Assembly: GCF_900637185.1 (NCBI RefSeq)
Contig: NZ_LR134352.1
Span: 5,384,001 to 5,448,000 of the forward strand
Direction: 5' to 3'
Origin: Nocardia asteroides
GTDB taxonomy: Bacteria > Actinomycetota > Actinomycetes > Mycobacteriales > Mycobacteriaceae
Length of the DNA stretch: 64,000 bases
A program made the position numbers and the translations under genes. A model generated the notes under the pieces. The model searched no databases and was not told the DNA's origin. It saw only the letters and a list, made by a program, of their open reading frames with translations. Positions 34,993-43,321 of the stretch are shown one piece after another; position 1 is the first letter of the stretch; the number at the start of each line of letters is the position of its first letter.

Positions 34993-35661
34993 GTGGGCAA
35001 GAAATCCTGGCAGGCGAGCACCACGACGGTCGGGCGCGGCACGGTACGCGCGATTCCCGACCTGATCCGGGTCACCCTCTCGGTGGAGTCGCGCGCCGAG
35101 ACGGTCGCGGCCGCCTACGGACGCGCCGGTGACCGGGTGACCGCCGTGGTCACGGCACTGCGCGCGGCCGGGGTGAACGATGCCGACATGGCCACCAGCG
35201 GCCTCAGTGTGCGCACCGAGACCGTCTACACCGATCAGGGCCGCAGCGAGATCTCCGGCTACCTGGCGACCACCGGGCTCAGCATCGCCCTGCGCGACGG
35301 CACCGGCACCGAGCCCGCCGACACCGTGGCGGCGGCCGTGACCGCGGGCGGGGACGACGTGCGCCTGGGCGGGCTCACCCGCGGCGTCGCCGACCCCGAA
35401 CCGCTGCTGGCCCGGGCCCGCGACGCCGCCTTCGACGACGCGAAGGCCAAGGCCGAGCAGTACGCCGCGCGGGCGGGCGTCGCGCTGGGGGCGGTCCTGC
35501 AGATCACCGAGGACACGGCGACACCGCTGCCGCGCGCCTACGACATCAGCGCCGAGATGGAGGCGCCGATGCTGATGGCCAAGGCGAGTTCCCCCGTCCC
35601 GGTGGTGCCGGGCGAGACCGAGATCGGCGCGATGGTGCGGGTCACCTGGGCGCTGGACTGA
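34993..35661 (+). CDS. SIMPL domain protein
   Basis: A 222-residue protein of the SIMPL/DUF541 group. It opens directly with the beta strand VGRGTVRAIPDLIRVTLSV and contains the helix-rich AAAYGRAGDRVTAVVTALRAAGV and a later ARDAAFDDAKAKAEQYAARAG. Unlike many members it shows no signal peptide. Function is unclear; related proteins bind or oligomerise at the cell envelope. GTG at 34993 is selected because AGGAGA lies about 8 bases upstream. It follows the glutaminase fusion in the same direction and is convergent with the TrmA-family gene. Confidence 0.85.
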   Translation: MGKKSWQASTTTVGRGTVRAIPDLIRVTLSVESRAETVAAAYGRAGDRVTAVVTALRAAGVNDADMATSGLSVRTETVYTDQGRSEISGYLATTGLSIALRDGTGTEPADTVAAAVTAGGDDVRLGGLTRGVADPEPLLARARDAAFDDAKAKAEQYAARAGVALGAVLQITEDTATPLPRAYDISAEMEAPMLMAKASSPVPVVPGETEIGAMVRVTWALD

Positions 35662-35673
35662 CGTCGCCGCCGG

Positions 35674-37035
35674 TCAGCGGTCGAGCAGCGCGACGCACTC
35701 CACGTGATGGGTGGCCGGGAACGCGTCGAAGGCGCGCAGGTCGGCCAGGTGGTAGCCCGCGTCCAGGTACAGGCCCAGGTCGCGAGCGAACGAGGCCGGG
35801 TCGCAGCCGATGTGCACGATCCGGCGCGGGTCGGCGTCGGTGACGGCGGCGACGACCTCCTTGCCCGCCCCGGCGCGCGGCGGGTCGAGGACCACCACGT
35901 CCGGTGTGCCGGCGTGCGAGCGGACCCAGCGTTCGACCCGATCGGCGCGCAGGTCCAGCCAGGGCAGGTCACGCAGCGCCTCGGTGCCGTCGGCGACGGC
36001 GGCGCGCGCCGACTCCACGGCCGCGACCGCGCCGGTCTGCCCGGTCTGCTCGGCCAGCCGCGCGGCGAAGACACCGACCCCGCTGTACAGATCCCAGCCC
36101 GACCCGCCGGGCGCGAGCCCCGACCACTCGGCGACGAGATCCGAATAGCACTGGGCGGCACCGCGATGCGCCTGCCAGAAGCCGGTGGCCGCCAGCTCCC
36201 AGCGCCGGCCGTTCACGTATTCCACGGCGCGCCCCGAGCCCGCCATCACCCATTCCTCGCGGGGCGCGTTGGTGGCCGACTTGCGCGCGGCGGCCCGGTC
36301 GCGGACCGCGCCGCGCTCGTCGCCGCCACGGCCCGGGGATTCCCGGCGGCGCGCGGGCCGCTGTCCCCGGCCGCGTCCCGCGCCGCGCGGTGTCTCCGGA
36401 CGGCCGCCCGGCCCGGCGGCGTCGGGGATCGCGGCCAGCTCGACCAGATGCCGCACGCCGTCACCGTCGACCGCGACGACCAGATCCGATCCCGGCGTCC
36501 ACTGCCGCTCCGCCACCCCGTCGAGCGCACCCGCCACCGGCTGTGGGCAGCGCAGGTCGGTGAGCACGTCGGTGCTGCGGTAGCGGTGCACGCCGGCGCG
36601 GCCCGCCGCGTCCACGACCAGGCGCACCCGGGTGCGCCAGCCGCCGGTGACCTCACCGGAGTCACCGGCGATCGGCTCGACGGTCACCTCCCGCTCGACC
36701 CCGGCCAGCCTGCGCAGCTGCTCGGCCACCACGGTCGCCTTGAGCGCCCGCTGGGCCGCCGGGGTGGCGAAGGAGAAGTCACAGCAGCCCGCGCCGCCCG
36801 GCCCGGACACCGGACAGGTGGCGGGCACCCGATCGGGCGAGGCCTCGACGATCTCGATCGCGTCGGCCCGGCAGAACGAGCCGCCGCGGTCCTCGGTGAC
36901 CCGGGCCAGCACCAGCTCACCGGGCAGGCCGTGGCGCACGAACACCACCCGGCCCTCGTGCCTGCCCACGCAGAAGCCGCCGTGCCCGGGCGGCCCGAGC
37001 CGGATCTCGAATTCCTGTCCGCGCCAATCGCTCAT
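35674..37035 (-). CDS. TrmA/RumA-family RNA m5U methyltransferase with Arg-rich insert
   Basis: A 453-residue RNA uridine-5-methyltransferase-like enzyme. A TRAM RNA-binding fold spans about 4-62. A cysteine group at 74-85 (CPVSG...CC) resembles the iron-sulfur site of RumA but is spaced differently. The AdoMet motif is WDLYSGVGVFAARLAE, followed by LDPPRAGAGKE and the catalytic cysteine in HIGCDPASFARDL, where Asp follows Cys in place of the common Asn. Residues about 206-262 are an Arg/Gly/Pro-rich, probably disordered insert. ATG at 37035 overlaps the kimA stop as ATGA, so the two are cotranscribed (Rv2690c-Rv2689c order). Confidence 0.88.
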   Translation of the reverse strand: MSDWRGQEFEIRLGPPGHGGFCVGRHEGRVVFVRHGLPGELVLARVTEDRGGSFCRADAIEIVEASPDRVPATCPVSGPGGAGCCDFSFATPAAQRALKATVVAEQLRRLAGVEREVTVEPIAGDSGEVTGGWRTRVRLVVDAAGRAGVHRYRSTDVLTDLRCPQPVAGALDGVAERQWTPGSDLVVAVDGDGVRHLVELAAIPDAAGPGGRPETPRGAGRGRGQRPARRRESPGRGGDERGAVRDRAAARKSATNAPREEWVMAGSGRAVEYVNGRRWELAATGFWQAHRGAAQCYSDLVAEWSGLAPGGSGWDLYSGVGVFAARLAEQTGQTGAVAAVESARAAVADGTEALRDLPWLDLRADRVERWVRSHAGTPDVVVLDPPRAGAGKEVVAAVTDADPRRIVHIGCDPASFARDLGLYLDAGYHLADLRAFDAFPATHHVECVALLDR

Positions 37036-39041
37036 CGACGACGACCCGGCTGCTCGAAGCCACGACGCACCGAGCCCGGCGCGTTGATGTCGGCGGCCTG
37101 CTTCGCCCGCGTCGACGAACTGAGCTGCCACGGCACACTGGTCACCATCACGCCCGGCTCGAACAGCAGCCTGCCCTTCAGGCGCAGCGCGGACTGGTTG
37201 TGCAGCACCTGCTCCCACCAGTGCCCGACCACGTACTCGGGGATGAACACGGTGACCACGTCGCGCGGCGCGTCCTTGCGGACCCGTTTGACGTAGTCCA
37301 GCACCGGCTTGGTGATCTCGCGATACGGCGATTCGATCACCTTCAGCGGCACGTTGATCTCGCTGTTCTCCCACTCGCGGACCAGCTTGCGGGTGTCGGC
37401 GTCGTCGACGTTCACGGTCACCGCCTCGAGCGTGTCCGGCCGGGTCGCGCGGGCGTAGGCCAGTGCGCGCCGGGTCGGCAGGTGCAGTTTGGAGACCAGC
37501 ACGATGGAATGGGTGCGGCTGGGCAGCACGCCGTCCCAGTCGGATTCGTCGAGCTCGCGCGAGACCGAGTCGTAGTGGCGGCGGATGAGCTTCATCACCA
37601 CGAAGATCGCCACCATCGTCAGGATCGCGATCCAGGCGCCGGCGAAGAACTTGGTGATCAGCACGATCACCAGCACGGCGCCGGTCGCGGTCAGGCCGAT
37701 CGCGTTGATCACCCGCGACCGCTTCATCTTCGCGCGCTGCCCCGGGTCGGTCTCGGTGCGCAGCAGCCGCGTCCAGTGCCGCAGCATGCCGGTCTGGCTC
37801 AGCACGAACGAGACGAACACGCCGACGATGTAGAGCTGGATGAGCTTGGTCACCTCGGCGCCGAACAGCACCACGAACGCGATGGCGGCGCCGGACAGGA
37901 ACAGGATGCCGTTGGAGAAGGCCAGCCGGTCGCCGCGGGTGTGCAGCTGGCGCGGCAGGTAGCGATCCTGCGCCAGGATCGAGCCCAGCACCGGGAAACC
38001 GTTGAACGCGGTGTTGGCCGCCAGCACCAGGATCAGCGCGGTGACGATGGTGATGAAGAAGAACCCGATCGGGAACCCGTGGAACACCGTCTCGGCGAGC
38101 TGGGCGATCAGCGTCTTCTGGTGGTAGTCGGCGGGCGCGCCGACCAGGTTCGCGGTGTCGTGGGCGTAGACGATGCCGATCTTCTGGGCCAGGATGATGA
38201 TGCCCATCAGCAGCACGATGGCGATGGTGCCCAGCATCAGCAGCGTGGTCGCCGCGTTGCGCGACTTGGGTTTCCGGAACGCGGGCACACCGTTGCTGAT
38301 CGCCTCCACACCGGTGAGCGCGGCACAGCCGGAGGAGAAGGCGCGGGCGATGAGGAAGGCGAAGGCCAGGCCGTAGAGGTGCTCGTCCTCGGCGTTGAGC
38401 CCGAATCCGGCCGACTCGGCCTTGATGTCGTCGCCGAGCACGAAGATCCGGATCAGGCCCCAGGCCAGCATCACCACCATGCCGACGATGAAGGCGTAGG
38501 TCGGAATCGCGAAGGCCTTGCCGGATTCCCGGACCCCACGCAGGTTGATCGCGGTGAGCACGGCGATCGCCACCACCGCGAAGAGCACCTTGTGGGTGGC
38601 CACGAACGGGACGGCCGAGCCGATGTTGGACGCCGCCGACGAGATCGACACCGCCACCGTGAGCACGTAGTCCACCAGCAGCGCGCTGCCGACGGTCAGG
38701 CCGGCGTTGGGTCCGAGGTTGGTGGTGGCAACCTCGTAGTCACCGCCGCCGGAGGGATAGGCGTGCACATTCTGCCGGTAGCTGGCGACCACCACGGCCA
38801 TCACGAACGCGACGGCCAGACCGACCCAGGGCGCGTACAGATAGGCGGAGATACCGGCCGCCGACAGCACCAGGAAGATCTCCTCCGGCGCGTACGCCAC
38901 CGACGACATCGCGTCGGAGGCGAACACCGGAAGAGCGATACGCTTGGGCAACAACGTGTGGCCGAGGGAATCGCTGCGGAACGGCCTGCCCAGCAGCAAT
39001 CGCTTGGCTGCCGTCGTCAACTTGGACACCGGGCTGAGCAT
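37032..39041 (-). CDS. kimA: KimA-type high-affinity potassium importer (APC superfamily)
   Basis: A 669-residue transporter with about 12 membrane helices and a cytoplasmic C-terminal domain of about 170 residues. The opening LPVFASDAMSSVAYAPEEI, the SYRQNVHAYPSGGGDYEV loop, AFSSGCAALTGVEAISNGVP and the HNQSALRL stretch of the tail match Bacillus subtilis KimA along its length. KimA imports K+ with protons and is shut off by cyclic di-AMP; that role here is inferred. It diverges from the TrkA/CeoBC pair, which fits potassium control. ATG at 39041 is chosen. Older annotation would call it an amino acid permease. Confidence 0.85.
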   Translation of the reverse strand: MLSPVSKLTTAAKRLLLGRPFRSDSLGHTLLPKRIALPVFASDAMSSVAYAPEEIFLVLSAAGISAYLYAPWVGLAVAFVMAVVVASYRQNVHAYPSGGGDYEVATTNLGPNAGLTVGSALLVDYVLTVAVSISSAASNIGSAVPFVATHKVLFAVVAIAVLTAINLRGVRESGKAFAIPTYAFIVGMVVMLAWGLIRIFVLGDDIKAESAGFGLNAEDEHLYGLAFAFLIARAFSSGCAALTGVEAISNGVPAFRKPKSRNAATTLLMLGTIAIVLLMGIIILAQKIGIVYAHDTANLVGAPADYHQKTLIAQLAETVFHGFPIGFFFITIVTALILVLAANTAFNGFPVLGSILAQDRYLPRQLHTRGDRLAFSNGILFLSGAAIAFVVLFGAEVTKLIQLYIVGVFVSFVLSQTGMLRHWTRLLRTETDPGQRAKMKRSRVINAIGLTATGAVLVIVLITKFFAGAWIAILTMVAIFVVMKLIRRHYDSVSRELDESDWDGVLPSRTHSIVLVSKLHLPTRRALAYARATRPDTLEAVTVNVDDADTRKLVREWENSEINVPLKVIESPYREITKPVLDYVKRVRKDAPRDVVTVFIPEYVVGHWWEQVLHNQSALRLKGRLLFEPGVMVTSVPWQLSSSTRAKQAADINAPGSVRRGFEQPGRRR

Positions 39042-39202
39042 AGAGCAGTTCACCGAGGTCTTCGCGCGCACACCGGGCGCGCTCGACGGCGGTGTCGTGA
39101 TTGTTTGTGCCGCGTCGGCCTGGGGAAAATGGGCGATGGGGGCATCCGGCGGGTACGGTCCTTGCCGGACGCCACGGGTTTGGCCAGGAACGAGGGTGCA
39201 CG

Positions 39203-39868
39203 GTGTACGTAGTGATCATGGGGTGCGGACGGGTCGGCTCGTCGCTGGCGCGCGCCCTGGTCCGGGTGGGACACGAGGTCACGGTGATCGACCGCGATCC
39301 CAGCGCGTTCCGCCGGCTCGGCGAGGGTTTCACCGGCCAGGAAGTGGTGGGTGTCGGTTTCGACCGGGATGTGCTGACCCGGGCGGGGATCGAGCGCGCC
39401 GACGCGTTCGCCGCGGTGTCCTCCGGCGACAACTCCAACATCATCTCGGCCCGGGTGGCCAGGGAGATGTTCGGGGTCGAGCGGGTCGTGGCCCGGATCT
39501 ACGACGCCAAGCGCGCCGAGGTCTACGAGCGGCTCGGCATCCCCACCATCGCCACCGTGCCGTGGACCACCGACCGGTTCCTGCGCACCCTGATCGGCGA
39601 CAACTCCACCACCACCTGGCGCGACCCCACGGGCGCGGTGGCGGTCACCCAGCTCACCCTGCACGAGGACTGGTCCGGGCGCACGGTGCGCGACCTGGAA
39701 CGCGAACTGGGCGTGCGGGTCGCCTTCGTCCTGCGCTTCGGCCAGGGGCTGCTGCCCGACTCCAAGACCATCGTCCAGGCCGACGACGTGGTGTACGTCG
39801 CGGTGACGTCCGGCAGTGTCGGTGAGGCGGTCGCCATGGCCGCCAAGGCTCCCGTGAGCGAGGACTGA
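39203..39868 (+). CDS. ceoB: TrkA/CeoB potassium-uptake regulatory protein
   Basis: A 221-residue RCK protein. The N-terminal Rossmann fold opens at residue 2 with VVIMGCGRVGSSLARALV and DRDP, and the RCK_C fold follows from about 135. Such proteins bind NAD(H) and often nucleotides and gate K+ channels or Trk transporters from the cytoplasm. GTG at 39203 puts the glycine motif at the very start, with GAGG upstream. It is the first of a two-gene operon, 5 bp before ceoC, divergent from kimA; M. tuberculosis has the same pair (Rv2691-Rv2692). Confidence 0.92.
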   Translation: MYVVIMGCGRVGSSLARALVRVGHEVTVIDRDPSAFRRLGEGFTGQEVVGVGFDRDVLTRAGIERADAFAAVSSGDNSNIISARVAREMFGVERVVARIYDAKRAEVYERLGIPTIATVPWTTDRFLRTLIGDNSTTTWRDPTGAVAVTQLTLHEDWSGRTVRDLERELGVRVAFVLRFGQGLLPDSKTIVQADDVVYVAVTSGSVGEAVAMAAKAPVSED

Positions 39869-39873
39869 ACAAC

Positions 39874-40545
39874 ATGAAGGTGGCCATCGCCGGAGCGGGC
39901 GCCGTCGGACGCTCGATCGCCAGGGAACTGCTACGCGGCGGGCATCGGGTGATGTTGCTCGAACGCCAGCTCGACCACATCGAACCCGCCGCCATTCCCG
40001 ACGCGGTGTGGGTGCACGCCGATGCCTGCGAGCTCTCCCTGCTGGAGAACGCGGGGCTCGAGACCTACGAGGTGGTCATCGCCGCCACCGGCGACGACAA
40101 GGCGAATCTGGTGCACAGCCTGCTCGCCAAGACCGAGTTCGGGGTGCGCCGGGTGGTGGCCCGGGTCAACGATCCGCGCAACGAGTGGCTGTTCGACGAG
40201 TCCTGGGGTGTCGACGTCGCGGTGTCGACGCCGCGGCTGCTGGCCTCGCTCGTCGAGGAGGCCGTGTCGGTGGGCGATCTGGTGCGGCTGATGACGCTGC
40301 GGCAGGGCCAGGCCAACCTGGTCGAGATCACCCTGCCCGCCGACACCCAGCTGGCGGGCAAGCCGGTGCGCACCCTGGTCATGCCGCGCGACACGGCGCT
40401 GGTGACGATCCTGCGCGGCGGCCGGGTCATCGTGCCGCAGCCCGACGACCCGTTCGAGGGCGACGACGAACTGCTGTTCGTCACCTCGGTGGAGGCCGAA
40501 GAGGACCTGCGCCTGACCCTGGCCACCCACGGCATCAAACCGTAA
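39874..40545 (+). CDS. ceoC: TrkA/CeoC potassium-uptake regulatory protein
   Basis: A 223-residue partner of CeoB with the same architecture: Rossmann motif VAIAGAGAVGRSIARELL, acidic LLERQLDHIE, then VIAATGDDKANLVHSLLAKTEFGVRRVVARV, and an RCK_C domain from about 138. The second protein probably forms a hetero-oligomeric gating ring with CeoB. No Trk/Ktr membrane subunit lies nearby, so the pair may act on the divergent KimA-type importer or on a distant channel. It is convergent with the sigma factor gene. Confidence 0.92.
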   Translation: MKVAIAGAGAVGRSIARELLRGGHRVMLLERQLDHIEPAAIPDAVWVHADACELSLLENAGLETYEVVIAATGDDKANLVHSLLAKTEFGVRRVVARVNDPRNEWLFDESWGVDVAVSTPRLLASLVEEAVSVGDLVRLMTLRQGQANLVEITLPADTQLAGKPVRTLVMPRDTALVTILRGGRVIVPQPDDPFEGDDELLFVTSVEAEEDLRLTLATHGIKP

Positions 40546-40577
40546 CTCCCCGATACGGTTCGCACGCCGGGTCGCGC

Positions 40578-41204
40578 TCAGGCGACCTTCAGTTCCGCGC
40601 GCAGCTTGTTGAGCGCGCGGTGCTGCATCACCCGCACCACGCCCGGGCTGGTGCCGATGGCCTCGGCGGTCTGCGCGGCGCTCCAGCCCAGCACGATCCG
40701 CATCACCAGCACCTCGCGATGGTTGGGCGCCAGCACCTCCATCAGTTCGCGGGTGGCCGCGCGGCGTTCCAGCGCCAGCGCCCACTCCTCGGGGCCGGCG
40801 GCGCCGCAGGCGGTGTCGGGCACCTCGGCCACCGGGTAGGCGGTGTGCTTGCCGCGGCGGAACGCGTCGGAGACCTTGTTGGCGGCGATGCCGTACACGA
40901 ACGCCAGGAACGACTTGCCCTGGTCGCGGTAGCGCGGGATGGCGGTGACGGTGGCGATCAGCACTTCCTGGGTGACGTCGTCGGCGGTGACGGTGAGGTG
41001 CCCGGTGGCGCCCATCCGCGCCGAACAGTAGCGCCGGACCAGCGGGTGCACCAGGCGCACGATCTCGGCGACGGCGGCGCGATCACCGGCGGCGGCGGGC
41101 CCGATCAGCGCGTCGAGTTCGGCTCCGATGCGCTTGCTCTCCGACAGCACGGCGGCGTTCGCCTTCTTCGACGGGCCTGCGGGGCGGTGCTCGGTAGCCA
41201 TCAT
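40578..41204 (-). CDS. SigD/ShbA-like ECF sigma factor
   Basis: A 208-residue extracytoplasmic-function sigma factor. Region 2 runs from about 45 to 120 (PLVRRYCSARMG, TADDVTQEVLIATVTAIPRYRDQGKSFLAFVYGIAANKVSDAFRR) and region 4 from about 145 to 200 (ELMEVLAPNHREVLVMRIVLGWSAAQTAEAIGTSPGVVRVMQHRAL). The pattern is closest to mycobacterial SigD and to ShbA, which drives the principal sigma gene in Streptomyces. No anti-sigma gene is adjacent. ATG at 41204 has AAAGGA about 9 bases upstream. An inverted repeat lies just upstream. This gene is not at this place in M. tuberculosis. Confidence 0.87.
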   Translation of the reverse strand: MMATEHRPAGPSKKANAAVLSESKRIGAELDALIGPAAAGDRAAVAEIVRLVHPLVRRYCSARMGATGHLTVTADDVTQEVLIATVTAIPRYRDQGKSFLAFVYGIAANKVSDAFRRGKHTAYPVAEVPDTACGAAGPEEWALALERRAATRELMEVLAPNHREVLVMRIVLGWSAAQTAEAIGTSPGVVRVMQHRALNKLRAELKVA

Positions 41205-41219
41205 GGTCGCCGGTCCTTT

Positions 41220-41255
41220 CACGATCACTGCGTTTTTCGGTACGCATTGATCGTG
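41220..41255 (-). promoter_or_regulatory. Inverted repeat in the sigma factor leader
   Basis: CACGATCACTGCGT at 41220-41233 and ACGCATTGATCGTG at 41242-41255 are reverse complements with one mismatch in 14, around an 8-base spacer containing TTTT. It ends 15 bp before the start codon and next to the ribosome binding site, so it may be an operator or an RNA hairpin controlling translation. Confidence 0.45.
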
Positions 41256-41330
41256 CGACGAACCGGACCCGGCGACCAGACACCCCAGGGTGGGTAGTTC
41301 CCCACCTCCGGCGGCGGCCGGACCCACCCC

Positions 41331-42077
41331 TCAGGCGGGCGCGGAATCCGTTCCGGCGCGGGCGGACTGGCCCTTCTCCACCGGCAGGTGCCCGGCCCGC
41401 CGGACCGCCCACACGGTGACCACCAGCGCCACCGCCGTCAGCGGCCAGCCCATCCCGATCCTGGCCACGGCCAGCCAGGTGGTGTGGTCGGTGTCGTAGA
41501 GCTGCGACTGGACCAGATAGCGGGCGGCGAAGACCACCACCCACACGACGGTGGCCAGGTCGTAGAGCCTGCGGATGCGCCGGTCGGCGCGCCAGGCGGT
41601 GCCGTGCCCGTTGAGCGCGCCCCAGATCACGCCGACCAGGGGCCAGCGGAACAGGATCGACAGCAGGAACACCCCGCCGTACACCAGGCTGGTGTAGATG
41701 CCGAACAGGAAGAAGCCCTTGGCCTCCCCCGCCCGGTAGGCGATGAACGCGCACAGGCCCACACCGAGGAAGCCGGAGATCGCCGGCTGCACGGGATCGT
41801 GGCGGAACAGCCGCCACGCCAGCACGCCCGCGGCGACGCCCAGCGCCGCCCAGATGGCCGCGGTGAGCCCGGCCAGGGAGTTCACCGGCACGAACACCAG
41901 CACGGGCAGGGTGGAGTAGATCAGGCCGCTGAATCCGCCGAGCTGCTCGAGCAGGGTCTGCTCGGCCTTCTCGACCTCGGCGTCGGTCTCGGGGTCCACC
42001 TCATTCGAGGCCGGCACCGGCAGCACGACAGTCGGTTCGGGGTCCGCGGCGGTGCGGAACTCGTCGCTGGAGGGCAT
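41331..42077 (-). CDS. DUF3159 membrane protein (Rv2693c-like)
   Basis: A 248-residue membrane protein of unknown function. About 40 polar residues come first, then the conserved EQLGGFSGLIYSTLPVLVFV stretch and six or so hydrophobic helices to about 235. Conserved polar patches such as GEAKGFFLFGIYTSLVYG and LNGHGTAWR lie in or near the membrane. It follows the OB-fold gene by 3 bp on the same strand; the pair corresponds to Rv2694c-Rv2693c. Function is unassigned; transport or channel roles have been suggested for such proteins only by shape. Confidence 0.85.
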   Translation of the reverse strand: MPSSDEFRTAADPEPTVVLPVPASNEVDPETDAEVEKAEQTLLEQLGGFSGLIYSTLPVLVFVPVNSLAGLTAAIWAALGVAAGVLAWRLFRHDPVQPAISGFLGVGLCAFIAYRAGEAKGFFLFGIYTSLVYGGVFLLSILFRWPLVGVIWGALNGHGTAWRADRRIRRLYDLATVVWVVVFAARYLVQSQLYDTDHTTWLAVARIGMGWPLTAVALVVTVWAVRRAGHLPVEKGQSARAGTDSAPA

Positions 42078-42080
42078 ACG

Positions 42081-42488
42081 TCAGCTGTTCCCGCGCAGTT
42101 CGTAGTAGGGGTTGAAGATCACCTTGCGGCCGTCGCGGTCGCCGACGCGGCCACGGACCAGGATGCGCCTGCCCGGTTCGATGCCGGGGATGCGCCTGCG
42201 ACCGATCCAGACGAGGGTGATCGCGTCGGTGCCGTCGAAGAACTCGGCCTGCACGGTCGCGCCCGCGGCCTTCGGACAGGCCTCCACACTGCGCAGCCTG
42301 CCCAGGATGGTCGCCTCTTCGCCACGACAACAGTCCACCGCCCGGCGGGCGCCGGAGGCATCGGCGGTCTCCGCCAGTTCCTCGGCGTCGAGCTGGTCGA
42401 TATCGGCGGTCAGGCGGCGGCCGAGTCGACGAAAATATCCCGAGTCCGGACCCGATCCCGACTTGTGTCCGCCCGTGGATGACGACAT
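42081..42488 (-). CDS. OB-fold nucleic-acid-binding domain protein (Rv2694c-like)
   Basis: A 135-residue protein with a single OB fold from about 55 to 130 (ATILGRLRSV, VQAEFFDGTDAITLVWIGRRRIPGIEPGRRILVRGRVG, IFNPYYEL), the type also found in RecG wedge and tRNA-binding proteins. The first 45 residues are polar and charged. It may bind single-stranded nucleic acid. It is upstream of and almost touching the DUF3159 gene, suggesting a shared transcript. Confidence 0.85.
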   Translation of the reverse strand: MSSSTGGHKSGSGPDSGYFRRLGRRLTADIDQLDAEELAETADASGARRAVDCCRGEEATILGRLRSVEACPKAAGATVQAEFFDGTDAITLVWIGRRRIPGIEPGRRILVRGRVGDRDGRKVIFNPYYELRGNS

Positions 42489-42562
42489 GGCACGCTTCTC
42501 CCGCTAGTTGGCCGTACACCGCCACTGTAGATGGGCAAACGCCCGGCCGCTACGCTCGGTCC

Positions 42563-43300
42563 GTGTTGCGCACCCCACCCCAGGTCACCGTGGTCGCCCT
42601 GCCCGGAACCGGTTCCGACGCCGATTTCGCCGCCCGTGCGTTCGGGCCCGCGGCCGCCGCGCACGGCCTGGCGTTCCAGGCCGTCGAACCGGATCCCCAG
42701 GCCGTGATCGCGAGCTGTACCGCGGCTTTGGACGCCGCCGCTGCCCGTGGTCCCGTCCTGGCCGCGGGGATCTCCCTCGGCGCCGCGATCGCGCTCGACT
42801 GGGCAGCCGAACGACCGGCCGCGGTGGTCGGTGTCATTACCGCATTACCCGCGTGGACGGGTCCCGAAACCGCCGCCTGCCCGGCCGCGCTGAGCGCCTC
42901 GGTTACCGCCGGGCAACTGCGCGCCGACGGTCTGGACGCGGTGCTGGCGCGGATGCGGGCGTCGAGCCCGGCCTGGCTGGCCGACGCGCTCACCCAGTCC
43001 TGGCGCGGCCAGTGGCCGCACCTGCCGCGGGCATTGGACGAGGCCGCCGCCTACGCTTGGCCGACCCTCGAACAGCTGGCGGGCACCCGGGTTCCGGTGG
43101 CCGTGGTCGGCGCGAGCGACGACCCGGTCCACCCGATCGCCGTCGCCGAGGAGTGGGCGACGACGCTGCCCCACGCCGGACTGCGGCGGGTCACCCTGGA
43201 CGCGCTCGGCGCGGACCCCGCGGTGCTCGGACACGCCGGATTCACCGAACTGGCCGCCCTGCAGGACGATTCGGCACGCGCGCTGCCCGCCCCGCACTGA
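42563..43300 (+). CDS. Alpha/beta-hydrolase (Rv2695-like)
   Basis: A 245-residue hydrolase. The nucleophile elbow AAGISLGAAIA holds Ser at about 76, ASDDPVHPI gives the likely acid, and GHAGF near the C-terminus gives the histidine. The oxyanion-type LPGTGSDADF is near the start. It has no signal peptide, so it is cytoplasmic. The substrate is unknown. GTG at 42563 is chosen because the hydrolase fold begins a few residues later. It is divergent from the OB-fold gene and convergent with the DUF3710 gene, whose terminator hairpin overlaps its stop. Confidence 0.85.
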   Translation: MLRTPPQVTVVALPGTGSDADFAARAFGPAAAAHGLAFQAVEPDPQAVIASCTAALDAAAARGPVLAAGISLGAAIALDWAAERPAAVVGVITALPAWTGPETAACPAALSASVTAGQLRADGLDAVLARMRASSPAWLADALTQSWRGQWPHLPRALDEAAAYAWPTLEQLAGTRVPVAVVGASDDPVHPIAVAEEWATTLPHAGLRRVTLDALGADPAVLGHAGFTELAALQDDSARALPAPH

Positions 43301-43314
43301 CGGCGGGCAGCGCG
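43279..43314. terminator. Terminator hairpin overlapping the hydrolase stop
   Basis: A perfect 13-bp stem, CGCGCTGCCCGCC at 43279-43291 with its complement at 43302-43314, spans the hydrolase stop codon and precedes the DUF3710 stop from the other side. It is placed to end both convergent transcripts. No T-run is present. Confidence 0.5.
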
Positions 43315-43321
43315 GGCGCTT

